Assembly: GCF_039540515.1 (NCBI RefSeq)
Contig: NZ_BAABFA010000005.1
Location: forward strand, 124,001 to 188,000
Length of the DNA stretch: 64,000 nucleotides
Origin: Nemorincola caseinilytica
GTDB lineage: Bacteria; Bacteroidota; Bacteroidia; Chitinophagales; Chitinophagaceae
Direction: 5' to 3'
A model generated the notes under the pieces. That model was not told the DNA's origin. It saw only the letters and a list, made by a program, of their open reading frames with translations, and ran no database searches. Both the position numbers and the translations under genes were made by a program. The stretch's first letter is position 1. Each line of letters begins with the position of its first letter. This document shows positions 16,318 through 25,562 of this stretch, in pieces.

Positions 16318-17394
16318 TTACGCCTTTCTCATGGCAGTGGTATATGTGCGCCACTTCTCTATCACTTCCACCATTTCCCGCGGCAGATCGGAGTCGAACT
16401 GTACCTTTTCCCCGGTGGCAGGGTGGGTGAAGCCCAGCTCCTTTGCATGCAGCGCATGGCGCGGCAATATGGCAAAGCAGTTATCTACGAACTGCTTGTA
16501 TTTGCTGAAGACAGTACCCTTCACTATACGGTCGCCGCCATAGGTGCCATCGTTGAAGAGCGGGTGGCCGATGTGCTTCATATGTACCCTTATCTGGTGT
16601 GTACGGCCTGTTTCCAGCCGCAGCTCTACAAGGGTCACATAATTGAAACGCTCCAGTACCTTGTAGTGGGTGATGGCATCCTTGCCATACTCACCATCGG
16701 GGAAGGCATCCATTATCTTGCGAAAGCGCAGGTTGCGGCCTATATGTGCCTGTATGGTGCCCTCATCGTTGGGCAGGTCGCCCCATACAAGGGCTATATA
16801 ACGGCGGTATACCGTATGTTTTTTGAACTGCGCAGCCAGTGAATGCATGGCCTTTTCGGTCTTGCCTATCACTATAAGGCCGGTGGTGTCTTTGTCTATG
16901 CGGTGTACAAGGCCTACACGGTTCAGGCCCGTAACATCTACCTGGCCCTGCTGCAGGTAGTACGACAGGCCATTCACCAATGTACCGCTATAGTTTCCAC
17001 AGCCGGGGTGTACCACCATGCCTGCAGGCTTATTGATGATCATGAGGCTGTCGTCCTCGTACGCTATGTTCAGCGGAATGTTCTCGGGTATTATCTCCTG
17101 GCTTTCGGGCCTGCGGGTCTCAAAGACAACTATGGTGTCATTGGCCTTCACCTTATAGTTGGCCTTTACCACATTGTCGTTCACCAGTATATAGCCCTCA
17201 TCTATGGCCTGCTGTACCTTGTTGCGCGTAGCGCCCTCCAGCCGGTTCATCAGGAATTTGTCTATCCTCAGGGGCTCCTGCCGCTTGTCGGTAACTATGC
17301 GCAGGCGTTCTACCGGCTCGCTGTCCGCTTCCGATACCTCGGCCTCGGGGTCCTCATCGTCCCATACATCCTCTGTCTCGTTGTCTGTAAGCAT
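16318..17394 (-). CDS. rluD: RluA-family 23S rRNA pseudouridine synthase (RluD-like)
   Basis: This 358-residue protein has an unusually acidic N-terminal extension (residues 1-30, many Asp/Glu). An S4 RNA-binding domain follows (RIDKFLMNRL onward, about 43-90) and then a pseudouridine synthase domain. Landmarks are INKPAGMVVHPG, the catalytic HRIDKDTTG with Asp167, and GRTHQIRVHM. RluD isomerises uridines of helix 69 of 23S rRNA. The order S4, HRxDxxTxG and RTHQIR and the length support RluD over the smaller RluA or RluC, although the exact target cannot be read. It is followed at 47 bp by yhhQ and preceded by a hairpin ending maeB. Confidence 0.9.
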   Translation of the reverse strand: MLTDNETEDVWDDEDPEAEVSEADSEPVERLRIVTDKRQEPLRIDKFLMNRLEGATRNKVQQAIDEGYILVNDNVVKANYKVKANDTIVVFETRRPESQEIIPENIPLNIAYEDDSLMIINKPAGMVVHPGCGNYSGTLVNGLSYYLQQGQVDVTGLNRVGLVHRIDKDTTGLIVIGKTEKAMHSLAAQFKKHTVYRRYIALVWGDLPNDEGTIQAHIGRNLRFRKIMDAFPDGEYGKDAITHYKVLERFNYVTLVELRLETGRTHQIRVHMKHIGHPLFNDGTYGGDRIVKGTVFSKYKQFVDNCFAILPRHALHAKELGFTHPATGEKVQFDSDLPREMVEVIEKWRTYTTAMRKA

Positions 17395-17418
17395 GGCGCA
17401 AAGGTAGTTGTTATAACA

Positions 17419-17459
17419 AATGCACCATGCTGTGCCCTATGGCAGTAGCGTGGTGCATT
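17419..17459 (-). terminator. Hairpin downstream of maeB
   Basis: Arms AATGCACCATGCT and AGCGTGGTGCATT pair over 13 positions with one G-U. They enclose a nested TGCC/GGCA stem. It lies 18 bp past the maeB stop. The T-tract is weak. Confidence 0.55.
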
Positions 17460-17476
17460 CGCAGTATCTTATATTA

Positions 17477-19750
17477 TCATTTTCCCTTGCTCTGGGCCTC
17501 TGTTACGGCAAGGGCTATCATATTCACTATCTGGCGCACGGTGCTGCCCAGTTGCAGCACATATACCGGCTTGCGCAGGCCCAGCAGTATGGGGCCTACG
17601 GCCTCGGCGCCGCCTACCTCCTGTAGCATGTGGTAGGCTATATTGCCTGCTGCAAGATTGGGGAATATGAGCACATTGGGCGATTCGTTCACGAGGTCGG
17701 AGAAAGGATAGTTCTCCTTCAGCAGATCTTTGTTGAACGCTACGCCGGCCTGTACCTCGCCATCTATCACCATATCGGGATTGGCATCTTTGATCTTTGC
17801 GACGGCATTGCGCACAGCAGTGGCCTCCGGCGATGGGCTGCTGCCAAAGTTGGAGTAGGACAGCATGGCTATGCGCGGCTTTATGTTGAAGCTGCTTACC
17901 ATATCGGCCGTGAGCATGGTGATGTCCACCAGCTCGTCTTCCGTGGGGTTGAAGTTGAGGGTGGTATCGGCAAAGAAGAGCGGGCCTTTTTTGGTGAGCA
18001 TGATGTACATACCTGCCACCTTGCGTACACCCTCTTCCATACCTATTATCTCCAGCGCAGGGCGAATGGTATCGGGGTACTTGCGGGTAAGACCCGATAT
18101 CATGGCATCGGCATCGCCATTGTGCACCATCATGCAGCCAAAGTAGATACGCTCGCGCATTGTCTTTTTAGCCTCGTACAGGTTCACGCCCCTACGCTTT
18201 CGCATATCGAAGAAGGCCTCGCCATAGGCATTGCGGGTAGGCTCCATGCTGGCGCATTTGGGGTCTATTATCTCCACGCCATCCAGGTGGTAGCCATATT
18301 CGGCTATCATGGCCTTTATCTTTTCTTTATTGCCCAGCAGTATGGGTATGGCTATACCCTCGTCGCGGGCTATCTGTGCGGCATGGAGTATCTTGGCATT
18401 CTCTGCCTCGGCGAACACTACTTTCTTCGGGTTCTGCCTGGCCTTGTTGTTGATGAACTTCAGCAGGTGGTCGTAAGAGCCCGAGCGGCGCTGCAGTTCT
18501 GTCTCGTATGCCTCCCAGTCGGTGATGTGCTTGCGTGCTACACCACTTTCTATGGCCGCCTTTGCTACGGCAGTAGATACCGTTACCAGCAGGCGTGGGT
18601 CCATAGGCTTGGGTATGATGTAGGAAGGGCTGAAATGCAGGTGGCTATCGTTGTAGGCAGCGTTCACTATATCGGGCACGGGCTCTTTGGCCAGTGCGGC
18701 CAGCGCCTTTACGGCAGCCAGCTTCATGGGCTCGTTTATGCTGCGTGCACGCACATCCAGCGCACCGCGAAATATATAGGGGAAACCCAGTACATTGTTC
18801 ACCTGGTTAGGGTAGTCCGACCGGCCGGTGGCCATTATCACATCGGGGCGGGCAGCTATGGCTTCGTCATACGATATCTCGGGCGTGGGGTTGGCCAGGG
18901 CAAAAACTATGGGCTTCGCCGCCATACTTCTTACCATATCCTGCGATACTATATTGCCCTTCGACAGGCCTATGAACACATCGGCGCCCTGCATGGCAGT
19001 GCCCAGGTCTACCTGTGCCATGTCTTTGGCAAAAGGCCTTTTGTTGTTGTCCAGGTCGGTGCGGCTGCTTACTATCAGGCCCTTGGTGTCGAACATATAC
19101 ATGTTCTCTATGCGGGCGCCAAGCTCCATGTATATCTTGCAGCACGATATGGCCGATGCTCCCGCACCGCTTATCACCATCTTTATATCTTCTATCTTCT
19201 TGCCTACCAGTTGCAGGGCGTTCAGCAGCGCCGCACCCGATATGATGGCCGTTCCATGCTGGTCGTCGTGCATGATGGGTATGCTCAGTTCTTCCTTCAG
19301 CCTGCGTTCTATCTCGAAGCATTCGGGCGCCTTTATATCTTCAAGGTTGATGCCGCCGAAAGTAGGCTCCAGCGCCTTTACCACAGTTACGAACTCGTCT
19401 ATGCTCTTCGAGTTCAGCTCTATATCGAACACATCTATATCGGCATATATCTTGAAGAGCAGGCCCTTACCTTCCATCACCGGCTTAGAGGCCTCGGGGC
19501 CTATGTCGCCCAGGCCCAGCACGGCGGTACCATTGCTTATGACGGCCACCAGGTTGCCCTTGGCAGTGTATTTATATACATCCTCGGGGTTGGCATGTAT
19601 CTCCATGCAGGGATCGGCCACACCGGGAGAGTAGGCGAGCGCCAGGTCGCGCTGTGTCTTTGTTTCCTTGGTAGCTACTACTTCTATTTTTCCCGGCCGT
19701 CCTTTTGCATGGTATTCCAGTGCGTCTTCCTTCCTTACCAGTTGTGCCAT
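17477..19750 (-). CDS. maeB: NADP-dependent malic enzyme, MaeB type with phosphotransacetylase-like domain
   Basis: This 757-residue cytoplasmic enzyme converts malate to pyruvate and CO2 with reduction of NADP. The N-terminal malic domain has AYSPGVADPCMEI (about 45-57) and MHDDQHGTAIISGAAL. The Rossmann domain has MVISGAGASAISC. From about 430 a phosphate acetyl/butyryl-transferase-like domain begins (VVFAEAENAKILHAAQ, later GPILLGLRKPVYVLQLG); in MaeB proteins it binds acetyl-CoA and is regulatory. The length is standard for the fused type. The start at 19750 gives MAQLVRKEDALEYH, the usual N terminus; the frame extending to 19834 is not conserved-looking. It links the TCA cycle (fumC also lies in this window) to pyruvate. 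Confidence 0.95.
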   Translation of the reverse strand: MAQLVRKEDALEYHAKGRPGKIEVVATKETKTQRDLALAYSPGVADPCMEIHANPEDVYKYTAKGNLVAVISNGTAVLGLGDIGPEASKPVMEGKGLLFKIYADIDVFDIELNSKSIDEFVTVVKALEPTFGGINLEDIKAPECFEIERRLKEELSIPIMHDDQHGTAIISGAALLNALQLVGKKIEDIKMVISGAGASAISCCKIYMELGARIENMYMFDTKGLIVSSRTDLDNNKRPFAKDMAQVDLGTAMQGADVFIGLSKGNIVSQDMVRSMAAKPIVFALANPTPEISYDEAIAARPDVIMATGRSDYPNQVNNVLGFPYIFRGALDVRARSINEPMKLAAVKALAALAKEPVPDIVNAAYNDSHLHFSPSYIIPKPMDPRLLVTVSTAVAKAAIESGVARKHITDWEAYETELQRRSGSYDHLLKFINNKARQNPKKVVFAEAENAKILHAAQIARDEGIAIPILLGNKEKIKAMIAEYGYHLDGVEIIDPKCASMEPTRNAYGEAFFDMRKRRGVNLYEAKKTMRERIYFGCMMVHNGDADAMISGLTRKYPDTIRPALEIIGMEEGVRKVAGMYIMLTKKGPLFFADTTLNFNPTEDELVDITMLTADMVSSFNIKPRIAMLSYSNFGSSPSPEATAVRNAVAKIKDANPDMVIDGEVQAGVAFNKDLLKENYPFSDLVNESPNVLIFPNLAAGNIAYHMLQEVGGAEAVGPILLGLRKPVYVLQLGSTVRQIVNMIALAVTEAQSKGK

Positions 19751-19878
19751 TGGTCGTTTTTTGAGTTGACCAAGGTACGAATTATGGGAACAAGGTGTGT
19801 ATGCGGTAAATATGGGGAAAGCGGTAATGTACAAGTGGTAAAGAAGCGAGGGAGATATGAATGGGGCAACGTGTTCGC

Positions 19879-20679
19879 TTACCAGTCATTACGCCTCAGT
19901 ATGGCCCTGCCGGCAAAGTAATATACGGCGCACCAGCCAAGGGTGACGGCCAGGTATGTCTCTTTCGATATCTTATCTACCTGCGAGATTATGGCCTTGG
20001 TCATCATCATAAGAGGGAAGGGTAGCAGCTCGTCGCTGCACTGCAGCATCAGCAGGTTGCCATATGGTGCATCGGCATAGCTGTTGATGATGCCTTTAGC
20101 TATGTTCTCTATTATCATAGAGTACAGCAGGAAGAGGCCTATGGCCAGCCCGCTGCGTTTGATGGCAAAGGAAAGCAAGAGTGCCAGCCCCATATAGTCG
20201 AGGCACATGACGAAGAAATAGAACACACTCTTGAGATCGGAGAAAGCACCGCTGAACGAGCCGGAATAGCCCTTGCCGAACAGCACACCCAGTAGCAGGA
20301 AGTATAACGTGATGATGAGGCTAAATGTGACAACGAGCAGCACCTTGGTATGGAAGAACTGCATGCGGGTGAGGCCATCTATCACATTCTGCCTGTTGGT
20401 GCGGAAGGAGTATTCATTGGTAGTGATGATGATGACCAGTATGGACAGGAAAAGTATGAATATACTACCCCAGAAACCCAGGTTGGCCCACACCTCGGGG
20501 AAAGAATAGGCGGTATTGAGCAGGTTGATGCCATCTTTGCCGCTGCCACCCAGTTTCAGTACACCGCTGGCTATCTCATAGTTCCACAGGGGCAGCAGCA
20601 GGGCAAAAAGGCCCAGCAGCACCCAAAAGGTGCGGTACTTCCTTAGTTTCAGCCATTCTATAGATAGCAGTGCCAGCAT
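19879..20679 (-). CDS. ABC-2 type transporter permease
   Basis: This 266-residue protein has six hydrophobic segments in the ABC-2 exporter permease pattern. The first helix follows WLKLRKYRTFWVLLGLF, and the next is GFWGSIFILFLSILVIIITT. An intracellular NEYSFRTNRQNVIDG motif, typical of bacterial ABC-2 permeases, comes next. Its ATG lies one base after the stop of the upstream ATPase gene, so the two form one exporter. Lantibiotic-immunity or antibiotic-export relatives have this shape, but no substrate can be assigned. Confidence 0.85.
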   Translation of the reverse strand: MLALLSIEWLKLRKYRTFWVLLGLFALLLPLWNYEIASGVLKLGGSGKDGINLLNTAYSFPEVWANLGFWGSIFILFLSILVIIITTNEYSFRTNRQNVIDGLTRMQFFHTKVLLVVTFSLIITLYFLLLGVLFGKGYSGSFSGAFSDLKSVFYFFVMCLDYMGLALLLSFAIKRSGLAIGLFLLYSMIIENIAKGIINSYADAPYGNLLMLQCSDELLPFPLMMMTKAIISQVDKISKETYLAVTLGWCAVYYFAGRAILRRNDW

Positions 20680-20680
20680 A

Positions 20681-21589
20681 TCAGTTGTTGGTCAGTTCCA
20701 TGAATTTTGTTTCCAGGCTCTTTTTCTTCAGCAGCAGGTGCGAGAGCACTATGCCCTTGCTTATGCAATACTCGTTCACCTGCACAGGGCCGGTGCCCTG
20801 CTCGCAAGCCAGCAGCAGGGTGCCTTCGCTTATTTTCGTGCTGCTTATGCCTGCCATTTGCTTCAATGCTTCTTCCAGCGCGTGCATGTCTGTTGCCCGT
20901 ACCTCTATCACATCCTCATTGCGCAGGGCCTCGTTCACGGGGCCATGTACCAGCAGGTCGCCGCGCTTCAGTATGGCCACATGGGTACATACCTTCTCTA
21001 CTTCGTCCAGCAGGTGACTGGCTATGATGATGGTGATACCCTGCCTGTGCAGTGTGCGAATGAGGTCGCGTATCTCGGCTATACCAGCGGGGTCCAGCCC
21101 ATTGGTGGGTTCATCGAGCACCAGTACTTTGGGTTGCCCCAGCAGGGCTGCGCCAATGGCCAGCCTTTGTTTCATACCTAGTGAGTACGTCTGGAATTTG
21201 CTGTGCTTGCGCTCCAGCAGTCCCACCTGTTTTAGCACCCGGTCGCGGTCGTCTTCTTTCAGTTGCCTGATGGTGGCATTTATCTTCAGGTTGTCGTAAC
21301 CGGAGAGGTAATGGTAGAAGTTGGGCGTTTCCAGCAATGACCCTATGCGCCTGCGGGCCTCGGCATGAGGTATGCCACCGAACCAGCTATAGGTACCGCC
21401 CGCGGCCACCAGCACATCCAGTATGATGCCCAGCATGGTGGTCTTGCCACTACCATTGGGCCCCAGTATACCGAACACACTGCTCTCCGGCACATCGAAC
21501 GATACACCGTTCAGGGCACGTACCGGGCCGTATGACTTGGATATATTCTGTATGGAAAGTATGGGCTGCAATGGAGCGATGATGAACAA
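20681..21589 (-). CDS. ABC transporter ATP-binding protein
   Basis: This 302-residue ATPase has Walker A GPNGSGKTT (about 43-51), the signature YSLGMKQRL, Walker B VLVLDEPTNGLDP and the switch His in IIIASHLLDEVEK. The C-terminal tail of about 80 residues is typical of ABC-2 exporters. The frame opens with a TTG codon at 21589; no ATG occurs before the conserved LSIQNISKSYG strand, so a TTG start is likely. It is tightly coupled to the permease at 20679. It could be confused with GldA of the gliding machinery, but nothing in the context supports that. Confidence 0.88.
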   Translation of the reverse strand: MFIIAPLQPILSIQNISKSYGPVRALNGVSFDVPESSVFGILGPNGSGKTTMLGIILDVLVAAGGTYSWFGGIPHAEARRRIGSLLETPNFYHYLSGYDNLKINATIRQLKEDDRDRVLKQVGLLERKHSKFQTYSLGMKQRLAIGAALLGQPKVLVLDEPTNGLDPAGIAEIRDLIRTLHRQGITIIIASHLLDEVEKVCTHVAILKRGDLLVHGPVNEALRNEDVIEVRATDMHALEEALKQMAGISSTKISEGTLLLACEQGTGPVQVNEYCISKGIVLSHLLLKKKSLETKFMELTNN

Positions 21590-21623
21590 ATATATGCAAC
21601 TTATATCAACACACAGGTTATCA

Positions 21624-22523
21624 TTACATACCCGGTTCCATACTCAGCATCACGGTCTTTTCCTGCAAGGTGGTGTTCATGTCGTCGTGCAGGCGTATGA
21701 TATATTTGCCTGCCTGGTCGCGCCGGGTATCGAAACGTACTACTACGGCAGAGCCATACTTGTCGGACACTATATTGTTCTCTACCCGCTTGTGCAGGGT
21801 GCCATCGGCCCTATAGACCGATACATATATTTTCTTGCTACCCTGCTGCGCGGTCCAGTTCATGTTCACATACAGGGTCTCCTCGCCACGGCGCACCATT
21901 GGCCTCTGGCCCGATGTATCGGTAGCATATCCGGAGTAGTAGGTAGGTACGTCCATTTTTCGCTTTTTGGCTATGTACTTTATCAGGTTCTCTGATGCCA
22001 CAGGATATTGTGGCGAGTATACAGAGCGCAGCGGATGCTCGTTGGTGAATGTCCATACCGCGCCCTGTTTCAGGCATATGGGCATATCATTGCTTTTGGC
22101 GTAGCGCAGCACGCTTACAAGTGTGGTGTCCAGTTGGCGGGAGAAGGTATATCTACCACCGCGTTTGGGGCAATATGCCCCGCTATTGCCACAGTAGGCA
22201 TCCAGGGCAATGGTCTTTTCCTCGCAGGCGTTCAGTACCAGTATCTCATCGCCTTGTGTCACCAGCGGCTGCCGGGTGCTGTCATCGGGTTTGAACATAA
22301 GTGCCGGCTCTATGTTGATAGAAAGTGTATCGCGGCTGTTGCTGGTCACATCAAGTATGAGGGCCTTTTCGCCGGTACCGCCGCGCGCCTTGGCGCGTAC
22401 GTTCACCAGCCGGGTGGCAATGGCCTTCCTCAGGCTTATCTTACGATTCTTTGCAGCCGCATCGTATGCGGTATGGCATATGAATAGAATGCCCAGCAGG
22501 CAGATATACGAACGAGGGGACAT
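21624..22523 (-). CDS. Secreted protein of unknown function
   Basis: This 299-residue protein has a signal peptide (MSPRSYICLLGILFICHTAY, cleavage near DAAA). The mature part begins with a basic segment (KNRKISLRKA) and then beta-rich sequence: KALILDVTSNSRDTLSINIE, ILVLNACEEKTIALDAYCG. The pair YCGNSGAYC holds two Cys eight residues apart, perhaps a disulfide. Later segments (ETLYVNMNW, KIYVSVYRADG, SAVVVRFDTR, KYIIRLHDD) suggest a second beta domain. I do not recognise a family. It starts 75 bp from the 3' end of rnpB on the same strand and lies 34 bp upstream of the ABC ATPase, so co-transcription with the exporter is possible. Confidence 0.7.
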   Translation of the reverse strand: MSPRSYICLLGILFICHTAYDAAAKNRKISLRKAIATRLVNVRAKARGGTGEKALILDVTSNSRDTLSINIEPALMFKPDDSTRQPLVTQGDEILVLNACEEKTIALDAYCGNSGAYCPKRGGRYTFSRQLDTTLVSVLRYAKSNDMPICLKQGAVWTFTNEHPLRSVYSPQYPVASENLIKYIAKKRKMDVPTYYSGYATDTSGQRPMVRRGEETLYVNMNWTAQQGSKKIYVSVYRADGTLHKRVENNIVSDKYGSAVVVRFDTRRDQAGKYIIRLHDDMNTTLQEKTVMLSMEPGM

Positions 22524-22597
22524 AGTAAATAGGAATGAGTTCGTTATAAAATTAACGAAAAATATCAGGTATTATTGCCGCGGGAGATACAAAAAAA

Positions 22598-22959
22598 CTA
22601 CAATGCCTGTAAGCCGGATCCTGTTGCCCCGCGAATGCCGGGCAGGCTATCATTTATCTGGGACAATGTTCGCACATTGCCTCTAGCTGCCAACCCACAT
22701 ACATCGGGCGAGCTACCCTCAGGCGTATGCTTATTTGGCATTTCAGCACGCAAGGTTTGCCCCCGCTGCATGTTGCCATACAGCGTCGTGGTCTCTTACA
22801 CCACGTTTTCACCCTTACCCCGTTGGGGGCGGTAATTCTCTGTGGCACTGTCTGTTCCCGGCCTGCGCCGGGACCTACCCGTTAGGTAGTGCGCTGCTCT
22901 GTGCTGTCCGGACTTTCCTCTACCGCCCTGTGAGCGGCAGCGATAACCCGGCATTGTAG
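22598..22959 (-). ncRNA. rnpB: RNase P RNA, bacterial class A
   Basis: On the minus strand the sequence carries GAGGAAAGTCCGGAC near the 5' end and ACAGTGCCACAGAGA downstream, both universal RNase P RNA signatures. The end 22950-22959 (5' CTACAATGCC) pairs with 22598-22607 (3' GGCATTGTAG) to close helix P1. A run of seven T on the minus strand (22591-22597) follows immediately and acts as the terminator. The length of about 362 nt is normal. It processes the 5' ends of tRNA precursors together with RnpA. Several short frames across it are not genes. Confidence 0.95.
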
Positions 22960-23074
22960 CCCGGCAAAGATAGCCATTATTCGGTGTGCGCCTCTTTGGC
23001 ACCCGTCATATGTTATTGCATCGTATACTGTAGGATAGGTGTAAATATGATGTGCGTATTTGATCTTGAACTGT

Positions 23075-23082
23075 TATATTTG
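23075..23082 (+). promoter_or_regulatory. Predicted -7 box for hppA
   Basis: TATATTTG matches TAnnTTTG, 29 bp ahead of the hppA ATG. The best TTTG upstream is too near (12 bp), so the -33 element is not certain. Confidence 0.45.
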
Positions 23083-23111
23083 CGAACTTCAATTTTAACA
23101 CACTTATAAGA

Positions 23112-25313
23112 ATGATGACACTTTTTTACCTCGTACCATTGTTCGGAGTGCTGGCGCTCCTGTACACTTTCATTAAGGGCTCGTGGGTGAGCAAGCAGGA
23201 CTCTGGCAACGCCCGCATGCAGGAAATAGCGAAATACATAGCCGAGGGTGCTATGGCCTTCCTGAAAGCCGAATACAAGATACTGACCTATTTCGTGATA
23301 ATAGCCGGCCTGCTGCTGGCCTTCATGGGGTACAGCAACCCCAAGTCGAGCCCTGTCATAGCTGTAGCGTTCGTGATAGGCGCTGTGTTCAGCGCACTGG
23401 CGGGTTTCATAGGTATGCGCATAGCCACCAAGGCCAATGTGCGCACTGCCGAAGCTGCCAGGACCAGCCTTTCAAAGGCGCTGAACGTATCGTTCGGCGG
23501 TGGTTCGGTAATGGGCATGGGTGTTGCCGGTCTGGCAGTACTGGGCCTGGGTAGCCTGTTCATCGTCTTCAAAATGATGTTCGCGCCAAATGGCACGCCC
23601 GAGGAAATGGAGAAGGCCATAGAGGTGCTTACCGGCTTCTCGCTGGGCGCCGAGAGCATTGCGCTCTTTGCCCGTGTGGGCGGCGGTATCTACACCAAAG
23701 CTGCCGACGTAGGCGCCGACCTGGTAGGTAAGGTAGAAGCAGGCATACCCGAGGATGACCCCCGCAACCCTGCCACCATTGCCGATAACGTGGGCGACAA
23801 CGTAGGCGACGTGGCCGGTATGGGCGCCGACCTTTTCGGTTCTTATGTGGCTACCGTGCTTGCTACCATGGTACTGGGCCGCGAGACCACATCATCGGGC
23901 GACAACTTTGGCGGTATGGCTCCCATACTGCTGCCCATGCTGATAGCAGGTGTAGGTATCGTGCTTTCTATAATAGGTACAATGTTCGTACGCATATCTG
24001 ACAGCGTAGGCAATAGCACTGCCGCTGTACAGAAGGCGCTGAATATGGGTAACTGGGGCTCTATAGTGCTTACGGCCGTGGCCTGCTACTTCCTGGTGAA
24101 CCATATACTACCTGCCAATATGAGTCTGCGTGGTCACGAATTCACTGCAAATGGTGTGTTCGGCGCTATAATAGTAGGCCTGGTAGTAGGTACGCTTATG
24201 AGTATGATAACCGAGTACTATACCGCAATGGGTAAACGCCCTGTGTTGAGCATCATCCGCCAGTCATCGACGGGTCATGCTACCAACATCATAGGTGGCC
24301 TTGCCATAGGTATGGAATCTACCACACTGCCCATCATAGTGCTGGCAGGTGGCATATGGGGCTCTTATGAGTGTGCGGGCCTGTATGGTGTGGCCATAGC
24401 CGCAGCGGGTATGATGGCCACTACGGCCATGCAGCTGGCCATAGACGCCTTTGGCCCCATAGCAGACAATGCCGGTGGTATAGCCGAAATGAGCGAACTG
24501 CCCAAGGAAGTACGCGAGAAGACAGACATACTGGATGCCGTAGGTAATACTACTGCTGCTACAGGCAAGGGTTTTGCGATAGCATCGGCTGCGCTGACCG
24601 CGCTGGCGCTTTTTGCGGCCTTCGTAGGGGTGGCAGGCATCAGCGGTATAGATATATATAAGGCCGATGTGCTTGCATGTCTCTTTGTAGGTGGTATGAT
24701 ACCTTTCATCTTCTCTTCGCTGGCCATACGCGCGGTAGGCGAGGCGGCCATGAGCATGGTAGAAGAGGTGCGCCGCCAGTTCCGCACCATACCGGGTATA
24801 ATGGAAGGTACAGGCAAGCCCGAGTACGATAAATGTGTGGCTATATCTACAGAGGCCTCTATCAGGAAGATGGTGGCTCCCGGCGCTATAGCCATACTTA
24901 CCCCCATAGCCATAGGCTTCCTGATGAAGGCCGAGGCGCTGGGTGGTTTCCTGGCGGGCGCTACAGTGAGCGGCGTACTGATGGGTATGTTCCAGAACAA
25001 TGCCGGCGGTGCATGGGACAATGCCAAGAAGTCTTTCGAAAAGGGTGTGGACATCAATGGTCAGACCTATTACAAGAAATCTGAACCGCACAAGGCATCG
25101 GTAACGGGCGATACCGTGGGCGATCCATTCAAGGATACATCGGGTCCTTCTATGAACATCCTCATCAAGCTGATGTCGATAGTAGCGCTGGTGATAGCTC
25201 CGTCTCTGCCTAAGAAAGAGAACAAGATACCTGCTGCCAATGTAGAGGTAAAGAAAGAAATAAAAGTTACCACTGTGACCAACAAAAATGTAGCTGCTGT
25301 AGCGGTAAAATAA
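23112..25313 (+). CDS. hppA: Membrane-bound ion-pumping pyrophosphatase, K+-dependent type
   Basis: This 733-residue protein has about 16 transmembrane helices. It hydrolyses PPi and pumps Na+ and/or H+ across the cytoplasmic membrane. The substrate loop DVGADLVGKVEAGIPEDDPR is followed by NPATIADNVGDNVGDVAGMG. The C-terminal NAGGAWDNAKK motif is also present. The segment VGNTTAATGKG has Ala where K+-independent enzymes have Lys, which marks the K+-dependent group, many of whose members transport Na+. The length is normal. A single transcription unit is suggested by the predicted promoter and the hairpin terminator. A second ATG at 23115 is possible. Confidence 0.95.
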   Translation: MMTLFYLVPLFGVLALLYTFIKGSWVSKQDSGNARMQEIAKYIAEGAMAFLKAEYKILTYFVIIAGLLLAFMGYSNPKSSPVIAVAFVIGAVFSALAGFIGMRIATKANVRTAEAARTSLSKALNVSFGGGSVMGMGVAGLAVLGLGSLFIVFKMMFAPNGTPEEMEKAIEVLTGFSLGAESIALFARVGGGIYTKAADVGADLVGKVEAGIPEDDPRNPATIADNVGDNVGDVAGMGADLFGSYVATVLATMVLGRETTSSGDNFGGMAPILLPMLIAGVGIVLSIIGTMFVRISDSVGNSTAAVQKALNMGNWGSIVLTAVACYFLVNHILPANMSLRGHEFTANGVFGAIIVGLVVGTLMSMITEYYTAMGKRPVLSIIRQSSTGHATNIIGGLAIGMESTTLPIIVLAGGIWGSYECAGLYGVAIAAAGMMATTAMQLAIDAFGPIADNAGGIAEMSELPKEVREKTDILDAVGNTTAATGKGFAIASAALTALALFAAFVGVAGISGIDIYKADVLACLFVGGMIPFIFSSLAIRAVGEAAMSMVEEVRRQFRTIPGIMEGTGKPEYDKCVAISTEASIRKMVAPGAIAILTPIAIGFLMKAEALGGFLAGATVSGVLMGMFQNNAGGAWDNAKKSFEKGVDINGQTYYKKSEPHKASVTGDTVGDPFKDTSGPSMNILIKLMSIVALVIAPSLPKKENKIPAANVEVKKEIKVTTVTNKNVAAVAVK

Positions 25314-25333
25314 GATACATCATCATTCCTTTG

Positions 25334-25367
25334 AAATGGCTGCCGTTGACCCGGCGGCCATTTTTCT
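25334..25367 (+). terminator. Rho-independent terminator of hppA
   Basis: A stem of about 12 bp (25334-25345 with 25352-25363, one G-U pair) with a 6-nt loop is followed by TTTTTCTTTT. It lies 21 bp past the hppA stop. Confidence 0.88.
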
Positions 25368-25562
25368 TTTGGGCGATAAAAGGGAGGTGATGCGATATCA
25401 CACCGATCAGGAGCTTCTTATTTCTTTAAGGTAGCCTGCTACGGGGCATATCTGCCACTTTGGTATGCATTTGCCTACAAACATCTGGCCCCGCCGGGGG
25501 CTAATATATGATCGCATAAAAAACTTGTGGTGGCACGGGCGCTTTTAGCTACCTGAGATAAA

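Noticed and set aside
17630..19921. 763-codon open frame on the plus strand
   Set aside because: It is the exact antisense of maeB, which has full malic-enzyme motifs. Scarcity of TTA, CTA and TCA codons in this genome leaves antisense frames open.
19879..21589. GldA/GldF gliding ABC transporter
   Set aside because: Only general ABC-2 exporter features are visible, with no GldG gene beside them.
22575..23002. Several short frames on both strands
   Set aside because: They overlap the RNase P RNA, whose conserved motifs and closing helix explain the sequence.
25314..25562. Possible tRNA or small gene between hppA and the S41 protease gene
   Set aside because: No cloverleaf can be folded by eye; apart from the hppA terminator I see nothing.
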